From Mercenaria mercenaria (Eukaryota; Mollusca; Bivalvia; Venerida; Veneridae), in the NCBI RefSeq assembly GCF_021730395.1, contig NC_069371.1, positions 13,865,001-13,929,000 of the forward strand: a DNA stretch of 64,000 nucleotides, in the 5' to 3' direction. Each line of letters starts with the position of its first letter. The first letter of the stretch is position 1. The notes below the pieces were generated by a model. It had not been told where the DNA came from, made no database searches, and saw nothing but the letters and a program-made list of their open reading frames with translations. Made by a program: the position numbers and the translations under genes. Below, piece by piece: positions 45,117-57,600 of the stretch.

Positions 45117-48100
45117 TAGTGTTATTTCTAGAGCGACGCAGCGGGGCGCCCCGCCCCGCCCTTTTTAACTGCCGCCACGCTGCCCAAAAATCGGTCCTAT
45201 GTTCCGCCCCTTTACTGCCCTTTTCAACTGCCGTCAAAGTGCCCTAAAATCGGTCCTATGCTCCGCCCCGTTACTTCGCATTAGCCTCAGATTTGCATAA
45301 TCACCTAAGCGCGTGTCGTATCGATTCAGCAGCCTGTTGTATACATAGGCGATAATTACGTCACGGAGCGTGAACACACTACAGGTCACATGTTGTGTAA
45401 TGATTAAATTATGTCAGCGTTATAATGATGTACGGAGATTTGATTGAAAGTTGTAATTGGGATCAAGGGATTACGACTAATTGTATAAATTAATACAAAT
45501 AAAAGGACTTTGATCGGTGATAAATACGCAAAATTAAACATTGATTAGAATCAAAATATTGCCGTGTTTGTAACGCTATTAAAGAGACAATGGATTACGG
45601 TGCTGAAAACAAAAAGGTAAAAATCTGAATTCTAAAATTATATGTTCTTGTATCATTCTTAATTCAGAATTTGACGAGTTAAACCATAAATTCATAGTTT
45701 AAGTGAACATGCCTTCTGTAAAAAGAAAATTGGTTCAGTTAGAGAAAGAAAGGGCTAAAATTGCAATAAATTGCGAGTGCGCATGCGCGGACGGGACAGA
45801 CGTGTTTTCACCAGTGGGAAGAAAATTCAAAGAAAATTGAACTTTTGGATACTATAAAGAGTGTTACCCACCCTGAAACCACATTTAAAACTTTTATTGA
45901 TTATTTGTTAATAATATTGCTCAGTGTTAACGACCATGCATCTGTAACTTTTCCACTATAGCTGGCCCTTTCTCTCGGTCACAGAGGAATGTCAATCCAA
46001 GATGGCGGCGTACATGAAAACAACGTGTAAACCCACGACCAAATTTCGTTTGACTCTTGTACCATTATTATCATCAGTACTATTGCTTGTTGTTGTGTGT
46101 AATATTTCTTCTACCTGCCAAGATGAATGCCATCACGTAAATTCTTGTGTAAATTTATCTGCAACAATATGTTCGATGAAATTGAACTTGGTGAACAACT
46201 TATCATCCCAGAAACATAAACTTATAAAAGGCAGCAGACTTTTTCCTGTAAATAATAATCAAGTGAACAAGAAAACTATATTGTTACTTATTCTGATTAT
46301 ATCCGGGGACATTGAGATTAATCCCGGGCCGAAAAATGCTTCAATCTACCCCTGTGGGATGTGTGAACAGCCGGTCACTTGGTCGCAACAAGGCGTATGC
46401 TGCGATGGTTGTAGCGTGTGGCACCACAAATCTTGTGAAAATATAGACACCCAGGAAATGGACTTTCTTAACCAACAGAGTGCTGTCTGGCACTGTTGTG
46501 TTTGTAATAGTGTGAACATTGATAGTTTTACATTTAACAGTTTAGAACTTCATACTACCAATATGTTCTACCCATTATCATGCACAGACGCATCATTCAG
46601 CTCAGTATATTCGGGATCCTCGTTTAGCCCACTACATTTTAGTAGTCCTAGAAGTCGAAATTCTTCGCGTCATAAATCTTCAACATCCTCTAGATCTAAA
46701 AGTGATAGTTGTGATACATTACCAAGATCAGCCAATATGAGGCTATTAACTGTAAATTGCTGTAGCATTAAAGAACATAAACAAGAGTTTTTAGCATGTT
46801 TAGATTATGTAAAACCTGACTTAATTTGTGGAACTGAATCATGGCTATATGGCATTAAGCCTGGAAAAGAACCACTACGTACTGCTATTAAATCCAGTGA
46901 AATTTTTCCAGAGGACTATATCATACATCGTAACGATAGATCAACCCGTGGGGGTGGAGTATTTACAGGTGTAAGGAAATCTATGATTTCAGTAGAGCAA
47001 GTAAATTTGGTGACACTTTGTGAAATTGAATGGTCCAAAGTAAAAATGAAAAATGAAAAATACCTTTATTTAGGCTCCTTCTATATGCCGTACAGAAATA
47101 TGAATGACCTTGAAAATTTGGACAAATCATTGTGTGAACTTTCAGAATGTAGCAGTAAGAGTAAACACATTGTACTAGCAGGTGACTTTAACTGTCCAGA
47201 TATAGATTGGGAAAATCTAACAGTGAAACCAAACTCTAGCGATAAAAATATCCAACAAAAACTCATTGATATTTCTACCAAACATGGACTTACACAAGTA
47301 CATATGCAACCTACACGTGAAGACAACATACTTGATCTCGTTTTTACAAACAACCCATCATTAGTTAAAACTTCAAGCAGCATCCCAGGTATTAGTGATC
47401 ATGCTATGATAGTTACTGACTCTGATGTGAAACCTTTTTACAATAAATGTAAACCAAGAAAAATCTACCTATTCAGTAAAGGAAACTGGAATACCATCTA
47501 CGAAGAATGTCATAAATTGTCTGATAAACTTGTCAACATGTATAATTCTCAATCCAGTGTACATGATATGTGGGAAAATTTCAAGAGTACTTTACAAACA
47601 ATCATAGACACGAATATACCATCTAAACTTTCAAAGAAAAAGAGTAGTCTACCTTGGTTTAACAGACGCTTGAAACGTATGACACGCAAGAAAGCTCGTC
47701 TTTATAGGGCTGCTAAGAAATCCAACCAATGGAATGATTACAAAGCATACCAGAAATTGTGCAAAAAGGAATTCAAAAAATCTGAAATAAACTACATAAA
47801 CAATATCATTATGGAAGGACTTGAGAATAATAATACCAAACCGTTTTGGAAACTCATCAAATCCAAGCGACAAGATAATATCGATGTGGCTCCACTAAAA
47901 CAAAAAGGAAATTTATTTAGTGAAGGAAAGGACAAAGCCCAGATACTCCTAAATCAGTTCAGTTCTGTCTTCACCACCAGACCATTTAATATTACTGACC
48001 CTCTTCCAAAAAAGTACAAACACGATCTTCAGAACCTTGTCATCTCAACTAAAGGTGTGGAAAAATTGCTAAAGAAACTGAATACTTCAAAAGCAACAGG

Positions 48101-50548
48101 ACCTGACAATATTTCGAACATGATTCTGAAAACTTGTGCTGAACATTTGGCTCCAGGTATTGCTTGTATCTTCCAATCATCAGTGGATAACGGAGAGCTT
48201 CCGGACGACTGGGTAAACGCTAATGTTTCACCTGTATTTAAAAAAGGAGATGTTCATTTGGCTGAAAATTATAGGCCTGTGTCACTAACTTCTGTGCTAT
48301 GTAAGACACTGGAACATATCATTTGTAAACATTTACTTGACCACATGGATAAAAACAACATTCTTACTAACCTAAATCATGGATTTAGAAGTGGTCATTC
48401 TTGTGAAACCCAGTTATTAGTCACCATGAACGACTTACTTATAAACAACGATAATGGAAACCAAACAGATATTATTATCTTAGATTTTTCGAAAGCTTTC
48501 GATACAGTGCCACATGAAGAACTTTTACTTAAACTTACTAGTTACGGCATACACGGACCGCTACATACATGGCTACGCACCTTCCTAACAAAAAGATTCA
48601 TGCAAGTTGTAGTTGATGGGGAAACATCGGAGAGAGCAACGGTAGACTCAGGGGTACCCCAGGGGACAGTCCTGGGGCCCCTCCTATTTCTGTGCCACAT
48701 TAATGATTTACCTCTATCAGCATCGTCTCAAGTACGTCTGTTCGCAGATGATTGTTTGTTATATAGGAAGATCCAAAACCAAAAAGATTATGACTTACTC
48801 CAAAGTGATTTAAAAAACCTTGAACTCTGGGCGGATAAGTGGGGCATGAAGTTTAATGCAAAAAAATGTTATGTCATGAGTGTAAAATGTAAAAATCCTC
48901 ACTTCTATTCTTTGTGTGGTCATATACTTAAGCAAGTAACTGAGAACCCATATCTGGTCTAACACTATCTGAAGACCTTACATGGACGAAACACATTAAT
49001 AAAATTACAAAAAAGGCAAATTCGACCTTAGCTCTACTCCGTAGAAACATTCGCCACTGTCCATCAGAATGCAGAAAAAGTGCCTACTTAGCTTTAATAC
49101 GATCAACTCTCGAATATAGTGCTATCGTTTGGGACCCCTACTTAGAAGGCGATATTAATAAGTTAGAACGTATCCAGCGTCAGGCAGCGAGATTTATTAC
49201 CGGCGACTACAGGTCTAGAGAAAAAGGATCGGTCACAACATGTTGGAATCTCTCAAACTAACTCCACTCCAGGATCGTAGAAGAACCAGTCGACTTGTAT
49301 TTCTCTACAAAGTGGCCGGGGGTCTGGTGCCAGCTATACACCCTTCGGATTACCTACAAACTGTAACTCGTAAAAGACAAATCAGAGCAAAATCATATAG
49401 TGACTTCCATGTGTCAAACATTGTTGAAAACCAAGTAATTAACAATACCAGAGGGTTTAGTGTTAAGCATTGTAAATCTGAGCAGTTGAAAAACTCTTTT
49501 TTTGTGAAAACCATAATTGAATGGAACCACCTGGACGATAAGGTGGTCCGCGCAGAGACAACAGAGGGCTTCAAGTCTGCCCTCCTTCACGATTAAGCGC
49601 CTCCCTCCAGTGTGCGAAGCTGTAACAGGCCCTACACTGTAAAACATACAGATACAGATACAGAAATAATCATTGTATGACATCGTTCTTCGGAGCTAGA
49701 GAAAGGTAAATAAATAGATTATTCTTTAATATTAAAGGCACTGACCGACCAGATCAAACATTTTTAGAGAAATTATTTTATTGTTTGCAGATGCATTCAA
49801 TAGATGCGTTCACATGCATTTTATTTTTGCTTGATAAAGGTAGATCTATATTGAATCTAAATTTCATATTTAAAAAAATGCACAATTACTTCATATTGTT
49901 TATTTGATGAGGACTTTATACATTTGAAGTAAATACCTAAAGATAAATCATTTTAGTTAAAGTTGTCCATAGGATATCTATTATGGAAAATTTTTTTTTT
50001 TTTTTTTTGGTACTACAGGGTTTTAATTGTATTATTTCAGTGATGAGACAACTCAGGCTACCGAGGCTGTATTCGATCCAGCTCCTGTGCGTCGGGTGCC
50101 AGCCACCAGTATCAACAACTTCAACACCAAAACAACGGAAAACGCTGAAAGCTAAACACAAGATTGGCTTTGAATCTGCATGGACATTGACTAGACCTTG
50201 GTTATACAACAAACACGAATCTGAATACTTTTCACAGAAATATTGAAGACAAAATTGATACAGCTAATTTCATCACAATTAGAATTGCTAGATTACATTA
50301 TATGAATGCTAATTTTGCAAAAGATATGAAATTATTCAACTGATTAAAGAAATGAACTGTATAATATTGTATTTGATTCTAATCCTTACTTCAATGCAAG
50401 GGAAGCAACACCATAATCAGGTGTAATTGTTCTAAAGCCCTCTCAAACAACATGTTAGAAAATGCCCTTCTTTCCTAATCGCGGTACGGATGCCCCCCTG
50501 CCCCTTTTAGTAGCACCCTGCCCTTTTTGAGCCCTAGAAATAACACTA
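45117..50548 (+). mobile_element. hAT-like element hosting a nested LINE
   Basis: The termini TAGTGTTATTTCTAGAGC (left) and TAGTGTTATTTCTAGGGC (right, complement) match the hAT YARNG start rule. Subterminal G+C-rich CCCTTTTT / GGGCAGGG-like blocks occur at both ends. CCTAC flanks each side, shorter than the 8 bp expected of hAT. The left half has a possible first exon, MDYGAENKK followed by GTAAAA (45591), and a frame starting MPSVKRKLVQLEKERAKIAI (45709). The right half (about 50100-50245) encodes KHKIGFESAWTLTRPWL, like the start of the N-terminal zinc-finger region of ZNF862/KIAA1586-type hAT transposases. The transposase core is missing, so it is a deletion derivative, later invaded by the LINE. 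Confidence 0.55.
46002..49665 (+). mobile_element. CR1-type LINE: 2A peptide, PHD finger, APE endonuclease, reverse transcriptase
   Basis: The ORF 46002-48962 (986 codons) starts at ATG inside CAAGATGGCGGCG. Domain order: a hydrophobic segment at 15-33; a second at 92-101, leading directly into the 2A sequence GDIEINPGP (residues 102-110, break expected between G109 and P110); a C4HC3 PHD-like finger at 118-170 (CGMC, CDGC, HHKSC, CCVC); AP endonuclease from 246 (TESWL 277, GDFNCPDIDW 394, SDH 465); and RT (DFSKAFDTVPH at 828, GVPQGTVLGP, FADD 914-917). A one-base deletion near 48957 ends the frame. Coding resumes in another frame (GLTLSEDLTWTK...), and after a second shift near 49230 runs to a stop at 49596. 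A short (ATACAG)n-type tail ends it at about 49665. Two frameshifts make this copy inactive, but it is otherwise near full length. The 5' boundary lies between about 45760 and 46000. Confidence 0.88.
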
Positions 50549-51058
50549 CCTACCTCGTATAACGGAGGTGGCGCAGCAAATACAGCGTTGTGATCTCAGA
50601 CTTGCTCTTCTTAGGATTTGGACTGAACTTATTCCAATGTAAATAGAACCTGCACCAAACAAGGTCTTTAAATTGGTGCTTTACATAAGTATGCTATATT
50701 GACCTTTTAGGTTTGCAAACAAAAGTACTGTTTGTTTTGTTTAAAATATTCCAGACACCGCGTTTGACATTAATTATTTTTTCAGAGGTACTATTTTGTA
50801 GACATATTTGTAAGCGGGGCTATTATCTAGCTTTTGGTGCAATTAATAATTATTAAATTGGAATTGTTACCATCGATTTAGATTAACCTATTAATCTGGT
50901 AACACTCGGTGCTGTTATAAGAGAACGTTCTTAACCAATGCATGATAAATAATAATAGCTCCATCGCTTGCATTTAAATTGGTAGTTGTCACTGGACTGT
51001 AGTAGGTGCATAATTTTCAAACAGTTAAACTCTGTTGTATCAAATATTTTAATTTCAG

Positions 51059-51383
51059 CTCTCCAGTTATAGTTTAAAATATGATTGTTTTTAAGTTGCT
51101 CACGGTTTTTATGGTTTCTATCTGTAAATTACATTCCCAGACAGTGTTTACTGACTTCGCTGTTAAAACTTTAAAATGTGACACGCTATATGGAGAAATA
51201 TTGAGGACATCTTCTGTTCGCTATTTTCCGCAATGCGTTCAGTTGTGCGAGATAAACGAACACTGTCAGTCGATCCTTTTTAACGAACTGAACGGTACCT
51301 GTCAGGCTAACAGAAATCTTCTGTCCAGAGACAATGTAACTCAGGAATGTGGAGAAACACTCAAATATGCTGAAAGGCGAAAG
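51059..51383 (+). CDS. First coding exon of a secreted PAN/Apple-domain protein
   Basis: Preceded by a TTAATTTCAG acceptor at 51058, so a 5' UTR exon probably lies upstream. The ATG at 51081 opens 101 codons ending at AAG|GTTAGT (phase 0). Residues 1-19 are a signal peptide (MIVFKLLTVFMVSICKLHS). The mature part has six cysteines in the spacing of PAN/Apple domains (KCDTLYGEI, PQCVQLCEINEHCQSILFN, GTCQANRN, QECGETL). Such domains bind proteins or carbohydrates and are common in molluscan secreted and receptor proteins. No second exon was recognised before the SF3B1 exons at 54668 on the same strand, so the rest may lie elsewhere, be too diverged to spot, or be lost. Confidence 0.6.
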
Positions 51384-51479
51384 GTTAGTATATTATTCGT
51401 TACTTTAGAAATCTTGTATCCAAAAAGTGATTTGTCACTGAATGAAATAATGTTTGGAGTTCAGATATGAAGGAAATAT

Positions 51480-53110
51480 GTCGTGTGTGTGTGTGTGTGT
51501 TACACATCTGAACGTTAAACAATGATTCTATTCAAGGGAAAATCTCTGTTTGAGATATATCATTTCGATTCTTACACGATGTTAAGGATTATGATGTTTA
51601 TCTCAGACAAAGTCCCAAAATATCTGCTAGATGTTTTTGTTGTTTTCTTTTTAATTGCGCTGCTATGACGCCATGACGTAATAGCTGTGACGTAAAAAAG
51701 TGATTTTATTGAATAATAACATATGGTTTCGGCCTTCTTCGTTTATAGAACAACAAATCGGTTCATGTTAGAATTTTGTTTTGAATTACTGGCTTAATTC
51801 AACAAAACATCAACAAGATTATTTCTTCATAACTTTGCAAACAAAAGAAATATAACCGTTTTCCATAGTTTCATATAACAAAAAAAAAGCTGTTAATTTT
51901 TTTTTATACAAGTCATAATAGCAGTAATAACATAACGAACGGACGAAAGTCATGATTTATACCTTTTATATGCCGTGAGTATTTTTTTCAATGTTTGTTT
52001 TGATACCAACATTTTCAGTATTTTACAAATTATATGTTTCAATACATTCTCCAACAAATCTGGCAGATTTCTTAAAGGACTTCTTATTTAACTTTTCATC
52101 GGCATGTTTAGTGTATCAGAATCCTTTCAACAAATGCATGTTTTAAGTTAGCACCAGCGTTTTGATAAACTAGTAAACAAACGATATCTTTCAAACTATA
52201 CATTTTCCAACAGCTCCAATATATTTCATTTTAAATAGATATATAATCTTGATTTATCATTTTAGGCAATCGAACATAGCCTTTAGAGCGATTCAATGTA
52301 TAAAAGTACTAATTAGGTTACACTATACCAATTCAGTTCCTTCTTTATTTCATATATTAATAAAACAATGAAATATTGAGACCTCGTTTTCAGTACTTTA
52401 GAGCATTTCAATGATATGAAAAACCATACATGGTCATTTAGTATAACATGTCTTCTTATCAAAACAAATTGACATGTTATGTTACATATAAAAAAAATAA
52501 TCTGTTCTGAAAAAACATCATCCTCTGAAAAGGCTCCGATGAAAATAGCCGTATAGCAATTACGCGTATGTAGACATTTTCTCAATGATTGAAACTAAAA
52601 TCTGGAATTTCACAATTAGAATGGTCTAGATCTTTTCTCAATACAAAGCCAAAAATATAACTGCCACATCATCATATGATTCATTATACCAGATTTCATC
52701 AACAGCATGGAACTACATTTTGGACTACTTCACATATACCACTGAGTAGTCACTTCCTGTTTGGTGGTATGCCTCCTTTAAGTAAAACTTTCTGTACTAT
52801 AAAAGTGTTATTTTACTTAAATTGTTCCATGAAAAAATACCAGTTATAGTTTGATAAAATCAATTTTCAATATTTTACGGCTTTTTCGGTAATGTATGCT
52901 AGTCCAAAAAAGCTGTCACAACATAATTTATGACCACTTCTCCTTGCTGGAATTTATTTTTGCCATATTTTATAATTTTTCACTCTAAACTTCACTAAAA
53001 TCAGACACTTTTACTGTAAAATATACCCAATCTCACCTCTGACACCTAAAATTTAGCAATATTTAGTCAGTAAATATGCATTTAAAATATACACCCTAAA
53101 CAGCATTTAT
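51480..53110. other. A+T-rich non-coding stretch
   Basis: A (GT)n tract lies at 51482-51500. No exon or delimited element is recognised. Confidence 0.35.
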
Positions 53111-53119
53111 AGTTATAGT

Positions 53120-53525
53120 ATTAATCTATGCCCGTTCACAATTTTAAATTTAGAGTTATAGTACAACTTTAATGTTTTTAATTTCAGAATTAATCTTTGT
53201 TCGGTTTATAGATACAGTACTCATCTATGTCCGTTCACGTGTTTTAATTTATAGCTCCAGTATTCAAGTATGCCCGTTTACAAGTTTAATTCTATATTTA
53301 CAGACTATTCATCTACGCCTTTTCACAACTTTAATTTTTTAGTTTTAGTATTCATCTATGGCCGTTTTATAGTTACAGTATTCATCAATGTCCGTTCACA
53401 ATTTTAAAATTTAAAGTTACAGTATTCACCTAAGTCCATTTTAAAGGTACTGTAACAGTATATACTCGTCTATGTCCGTTCATAAGTTTAAATTTATAGT
53501 TACAGTATCTATCTATGTATATCCA
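53120..53525 (+). repeat. Degenerate ~50-bp minisatellite
   Basis: About eight units around CATCTATGTCCGTTCACA followed by TTTAAATTTATAGTTACAGT repeat every 40-55 bp. They are diverged, so the array is old. There is no coding. Confidence 0.65.
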
Positions 53526-53539
53526 TTGTTATATGTTTT

Positions 53540-53865
53540 TGTAGTTGTTAATGTTGTTTTTATTAAGAAAAACAAACAAACATAAATGGCTGTGACAATC
53601 GGCGATTACTGCACCTGCCCGTATATGCAAACTACAAGCACTCTTGTCGTCCGTTTTATGTATTTCTGCAATAATTATATTAAATTTAGACAAAACAAAA
53701 GAAAAAGATTAACCACTTTCCCCACAAACATAAAATGTATATATCACCAATACCAATACCCGCTTGTGAATTTCTTGTATATATGTTTTGCGCACATGTT
53801 ATTGCAAAATGTTAATTTGTAATCTGTGCTTCTTCAATAAAGTTCTGTTCTGTTCTGTTCTGTTA
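53540..53865 (+). mobile_element. LINE 3' end with (TTCTG)n tail
   Basis: AATAAA at 53836 is followed by GTTCTGTTCTGTTCTGTTCTG, the signal plus pentanucleotide tail of CR1-like retroposons. Only 3' non-coding sequence is present. Similarity to a particular LINE is not established. Confidence 0.4.
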
Positions 53866-54074
53866 GTAAAATTGAAATAGTTTTTGTTTTCTACACTTTC
53901 TCTGCAATATTGCACTGAAATTATCATTTTATATCATAATCTGACCAAACTAGCCCATTTACAGCCACATTTAAACAAGTTTCAATTGTTACCCCTGCTA
54001 AGCAGCACTTCCGAGCTATCAGATAATGGCGGAAAGAAAATCACCTTATTTTTCCCAGTTATAGTAGCATTTTC

Positions 54075-54317
54075 ATGTTATTTATGAGCCTGTCTCTGTT
54101 TTTCTTTCATTGTGGATCTGTACCTGACATTATGGCAACATTTTCAAGGAGATATTTTGCATTTGTTTCTACTCCTAGTTTAGCTGTCAGTTTGGAAGAT
54201 GTTCTTCGTGTTGACTTGTCAGATAGAAAATCTCTCTTAGAAGATATACATATCCTACTTTTCTTGATGTTTGTTTTTATTTTTTTTTTTGTTTTATCGG
54301 TCATTTATGCACATAAG
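54075..54317 (+). CDS. Candidate exon with transmembrane segment just upstream of SF3B1 exons
   Basis: An open frame containing MATFSRRYFAFVSTPSLAVS, LEDVLRVDLSDRKSLLEDIH and the hydrophobic ILLFLMFVFIFFFVLSVIY. It ends at CATAAG|GTAAGT, a perfect donor in phase 0. The next acceptor on this strand (54667) also opens in phase 0 into SF3B1. The sequence is not part of SF3B1 in other animals (which would read ...REIISNLAK here). It may be a spurious exon, an exon of an overlapping gene, or an alternative first exon. Confidence 0.22.
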
Positions 54318-54667
54318 GTAAGTAATTTTTGTTTAAAATGGACCTGACTATGTGTGACAGTTATTATATGCTATTTACAATTTAAGATACATACATTATT
54401 TTCCCCTTTCTATTTGGACGTGGAGTCCTGGTAAAAACCCTTTTACTACGTACTGATTATTTAGTATTCAAATTACAAAAGAAACATGTATGTGTCCTCA
54501 AAAGATAAGATTTTAAGCAACCATGTAATAGCATATTAATGTAAATAATGAATCATAAATGGCAATAAAATGACAAAAAAGGCTGTGCATTATTTTTTTA
54601 ATTCACCACTGTATGTCCACACATGTGGCAACATGCCTTCAGAAAAGTTTGTTTTAATTGTTTTCAG

Positions 54668-57600
54668 GCTGCAGGGCTGGCCACTATGATCTCCACCATG
54701 AGACCTGATATTGACAACATGGACGAGTACGTCCGTAACACGACAGCTCGAGCCTTCGCTGTGGTAGCCTCAGCTCTTGGCATACCGTCACTGCTTCCCT
54801 TCTTGAAAGCTGTGTGTAAGAGTAAGAAGTCGTGGCAGGCTAGACATACTGGTATCAAGATTGTACAGCAGATTGCCATTCTTATGGGATGTGCCATTTT
54901 ACCACATCTGAAGTCACTTGTTGAAATTATTGAACATGGTAATTTTTACATTACAGTTTATATTAAGAATCAGTTGCTTAGGCTATAAACATGTTGGTTG
55001 ACTGGAATAGGTACTTGAAGTAGAAGGTAAGTTTCGAGAAACGTGGAGATAATGAACAGCATTTATAACATAAAATTGAGAAAAAGTATGCTGAGTTAAT
55101 TTATAAAATTGTTGGAATAATTTCTCTTTTCAACTGATAACTTTTGTTTCTCTTTGCGACTGATACCAATAAAACATGTAGAAGTCTTAAATATATGATT
55201 AGTAATAATTATATTTTTGACTCAGAAAAACTACCTTTGTTATGTAGATTTTACATAATCATATGTCAGCTAGTAACTTATCGGTTCTTAAAAATTAAAA
55301 ATATTATATATTTTTAGCTCACCTGTCACAAAGTGACAAGGTGAGCTTTTGTGATCGCGCGGTGTCCGTCGTCCGTGCGTCCGTAAACTTTTGCTTGTGA
55401 CCACTCTAGAGGTCACATTTTTCATGGGATCTTTATGAAAGTTGGTGAGAATGTTCATCTTGATGATATCTAGGTCAAGTTCGAAACTGGGTCACGTGCC
55501 TTAAAAAACTAGGTCAGTAGGTCTAAAAATAGAAAAACGTTGTGACCTCTCTAGAGGCCATATATTTCACAAGATCTTCATGAAAATTGGTCAGAATGTT
55601 CACCTTGAAGATATCTAGGTCAAGTTCGAAACTGGGTCACATGGGGTCAAAAACTAGGTCAGTAGGTCTAAAAATAGAAAAACCTTGTGACCTCTCTAGA
55701 GGCCATATTTTTCATGAGATCTTCATGAATATTGGTCAGAATGTTTATCTTGATGATATCTAGGTCAAGTTCGAAACTGGGTCACGTAGGGTCAAAAACT
55801 AGGTCATTAGGTCTAAAAATAGAAAAACCTTGTGACCTCTCTAGAGGCCATATTTCTCAATGCATCTTCATGAAAATTGGTCAGAATGTTCATCTTGATG
55901 ATATCTAGGTCAAGTTCGAAACTGGGTCACGTGGGGTTAAAAACTAGGTCATTAGGTCTAAAAATAGAAAAACCTTGTGACCTCTCTAGAGGCCATATTT
56001 TTCATGAGATCTTCATGAATATTGGTCAGAATGTTCACCTTGATGATATCTAGGTCAAGTTCGAAACTGGGTCATGTAGGATCAAAAACTAGGTCAGTAG
56101 ATCTAAAAATAGAAAAACCTTATGACCTCTCTAGTGGCCATATTTCTCAATGGATCTTCATGAAAATTGGTCAGAATGTTCACCTTGATGATATCTAGGT
56201 CAAGTTCGAAACTGGGTCATGTGCGGTCAAAAACTAGGTCAGTAGGTCTAAAAATAGGAAAACCTTGTGACCTCTCTAGAGGCGATATTTTTCAATGGAT
56301 CTTCATGAAAATTGGTCAGAATGTTTACCTTGAAGATATCTAGGTCAAGTTCGAAACTGGGTCACGTGGGGTTAAAAACTAGGTCAGTAGATCTAAAAAT
56401 AGAAAAACCTTGTGACCTCTCTAGAGGTCATATTTTTCATGAGATCTTCATGAATATTGGTCAGAATGTTCATCTTGATGATATCTAAGTCAGATTCAAA
56501 ACTGGGTCACGTGGGGTCAAAAACTAGGTCATTAGGTCTAAAAATAGAAAAACCTTGTGACCTCTCTAGAGGCCATATTTCTCAATAGATCTTCATGAAA
56601 ATTGGTGAGAGTGTTCAGCTTGATGATATCTAGGTCAGGTTCGTAACTGGGTCATGTGCGGTCAAAAACTAGGTCAGTAGGTCGAAAAATAGAAAAACCT
56701 TGTGACCTCTCTAGAGGCCATATTTTTCACGAGATCTTCATGAAAATTGGTGAGAATGTTCACCTTGATGATATCTAGGTCAAGTTTAAAAGTGGGTCAC
56801 GTGCCTTAAAAAACTAGGTCATTAGGTCAAATAATAGAAAAACCTTGTGACCTCTCTAGGGGCCATGTTTTTCAATGGATCTTCATGAAAATTGGTCAGA
56901 ATTTATTATCTTGATGATATCTAGGTCACATGTGCTCAAAAACTAGGTCACTATGTCAAATAATAGAAATAACGATGTCATACTCAGTTGAACACTGGGT
57001 CATGTGGAGATAGATGAGCGATTTTAGGACCATCATGGTCCTCTTGTTCTCTAATATATTAAGGTATTAGAGCTCTAATAGTAATGTTTACAAAATGGCC
57101 TTTGCTTGGTATATTCTGAAAGGTAACCATGTTTTGCACTATTTTGCAATTTTTAAACAACTTTCACCATGCCGTTTTTTATAAATTGTGTATAACTTAT
57201 GGTATCTCCTCAAGCTCAAGTACAGACAAATTTCAAAGTGATAGCCACTATCCAAAACGTTTGCAGAGAACTCATTAGCTCATCTGATTTTTTGAAAAAA
57301 AATGATGAGTTATTGTCATCACTTGAGCGGTTGTCGGCGTCGGCGTCTGCGTCGGCGTTGCCTGGTTAAGTTTTATGTTTAGGTCAGCTTTTCTCCTAAA
57401 CTATCAAAGCTATTGCTTTGAAACTTGGAATACTTGTTCACCATCATAAGCTGACCCTGTATAGCAAGAAACATAACTCCATCTTGCTTTTTGCAAGATT
57501 TATGGCCCCTTTTGTACTTAGAAAATATCAGATTTCTTGGTTAAGTTTTATGTTTAGGTCAACTTTTCTCCTAAACTATCAAAGCTTTTGCTTTGAAACT

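Noticed and set aside
55396-56990. CRISPR-like regularly spaced repeats
   Set aside because: The units are contiguous 145-bp tandem repeats without unique spacers, in a eukaryotic intron.
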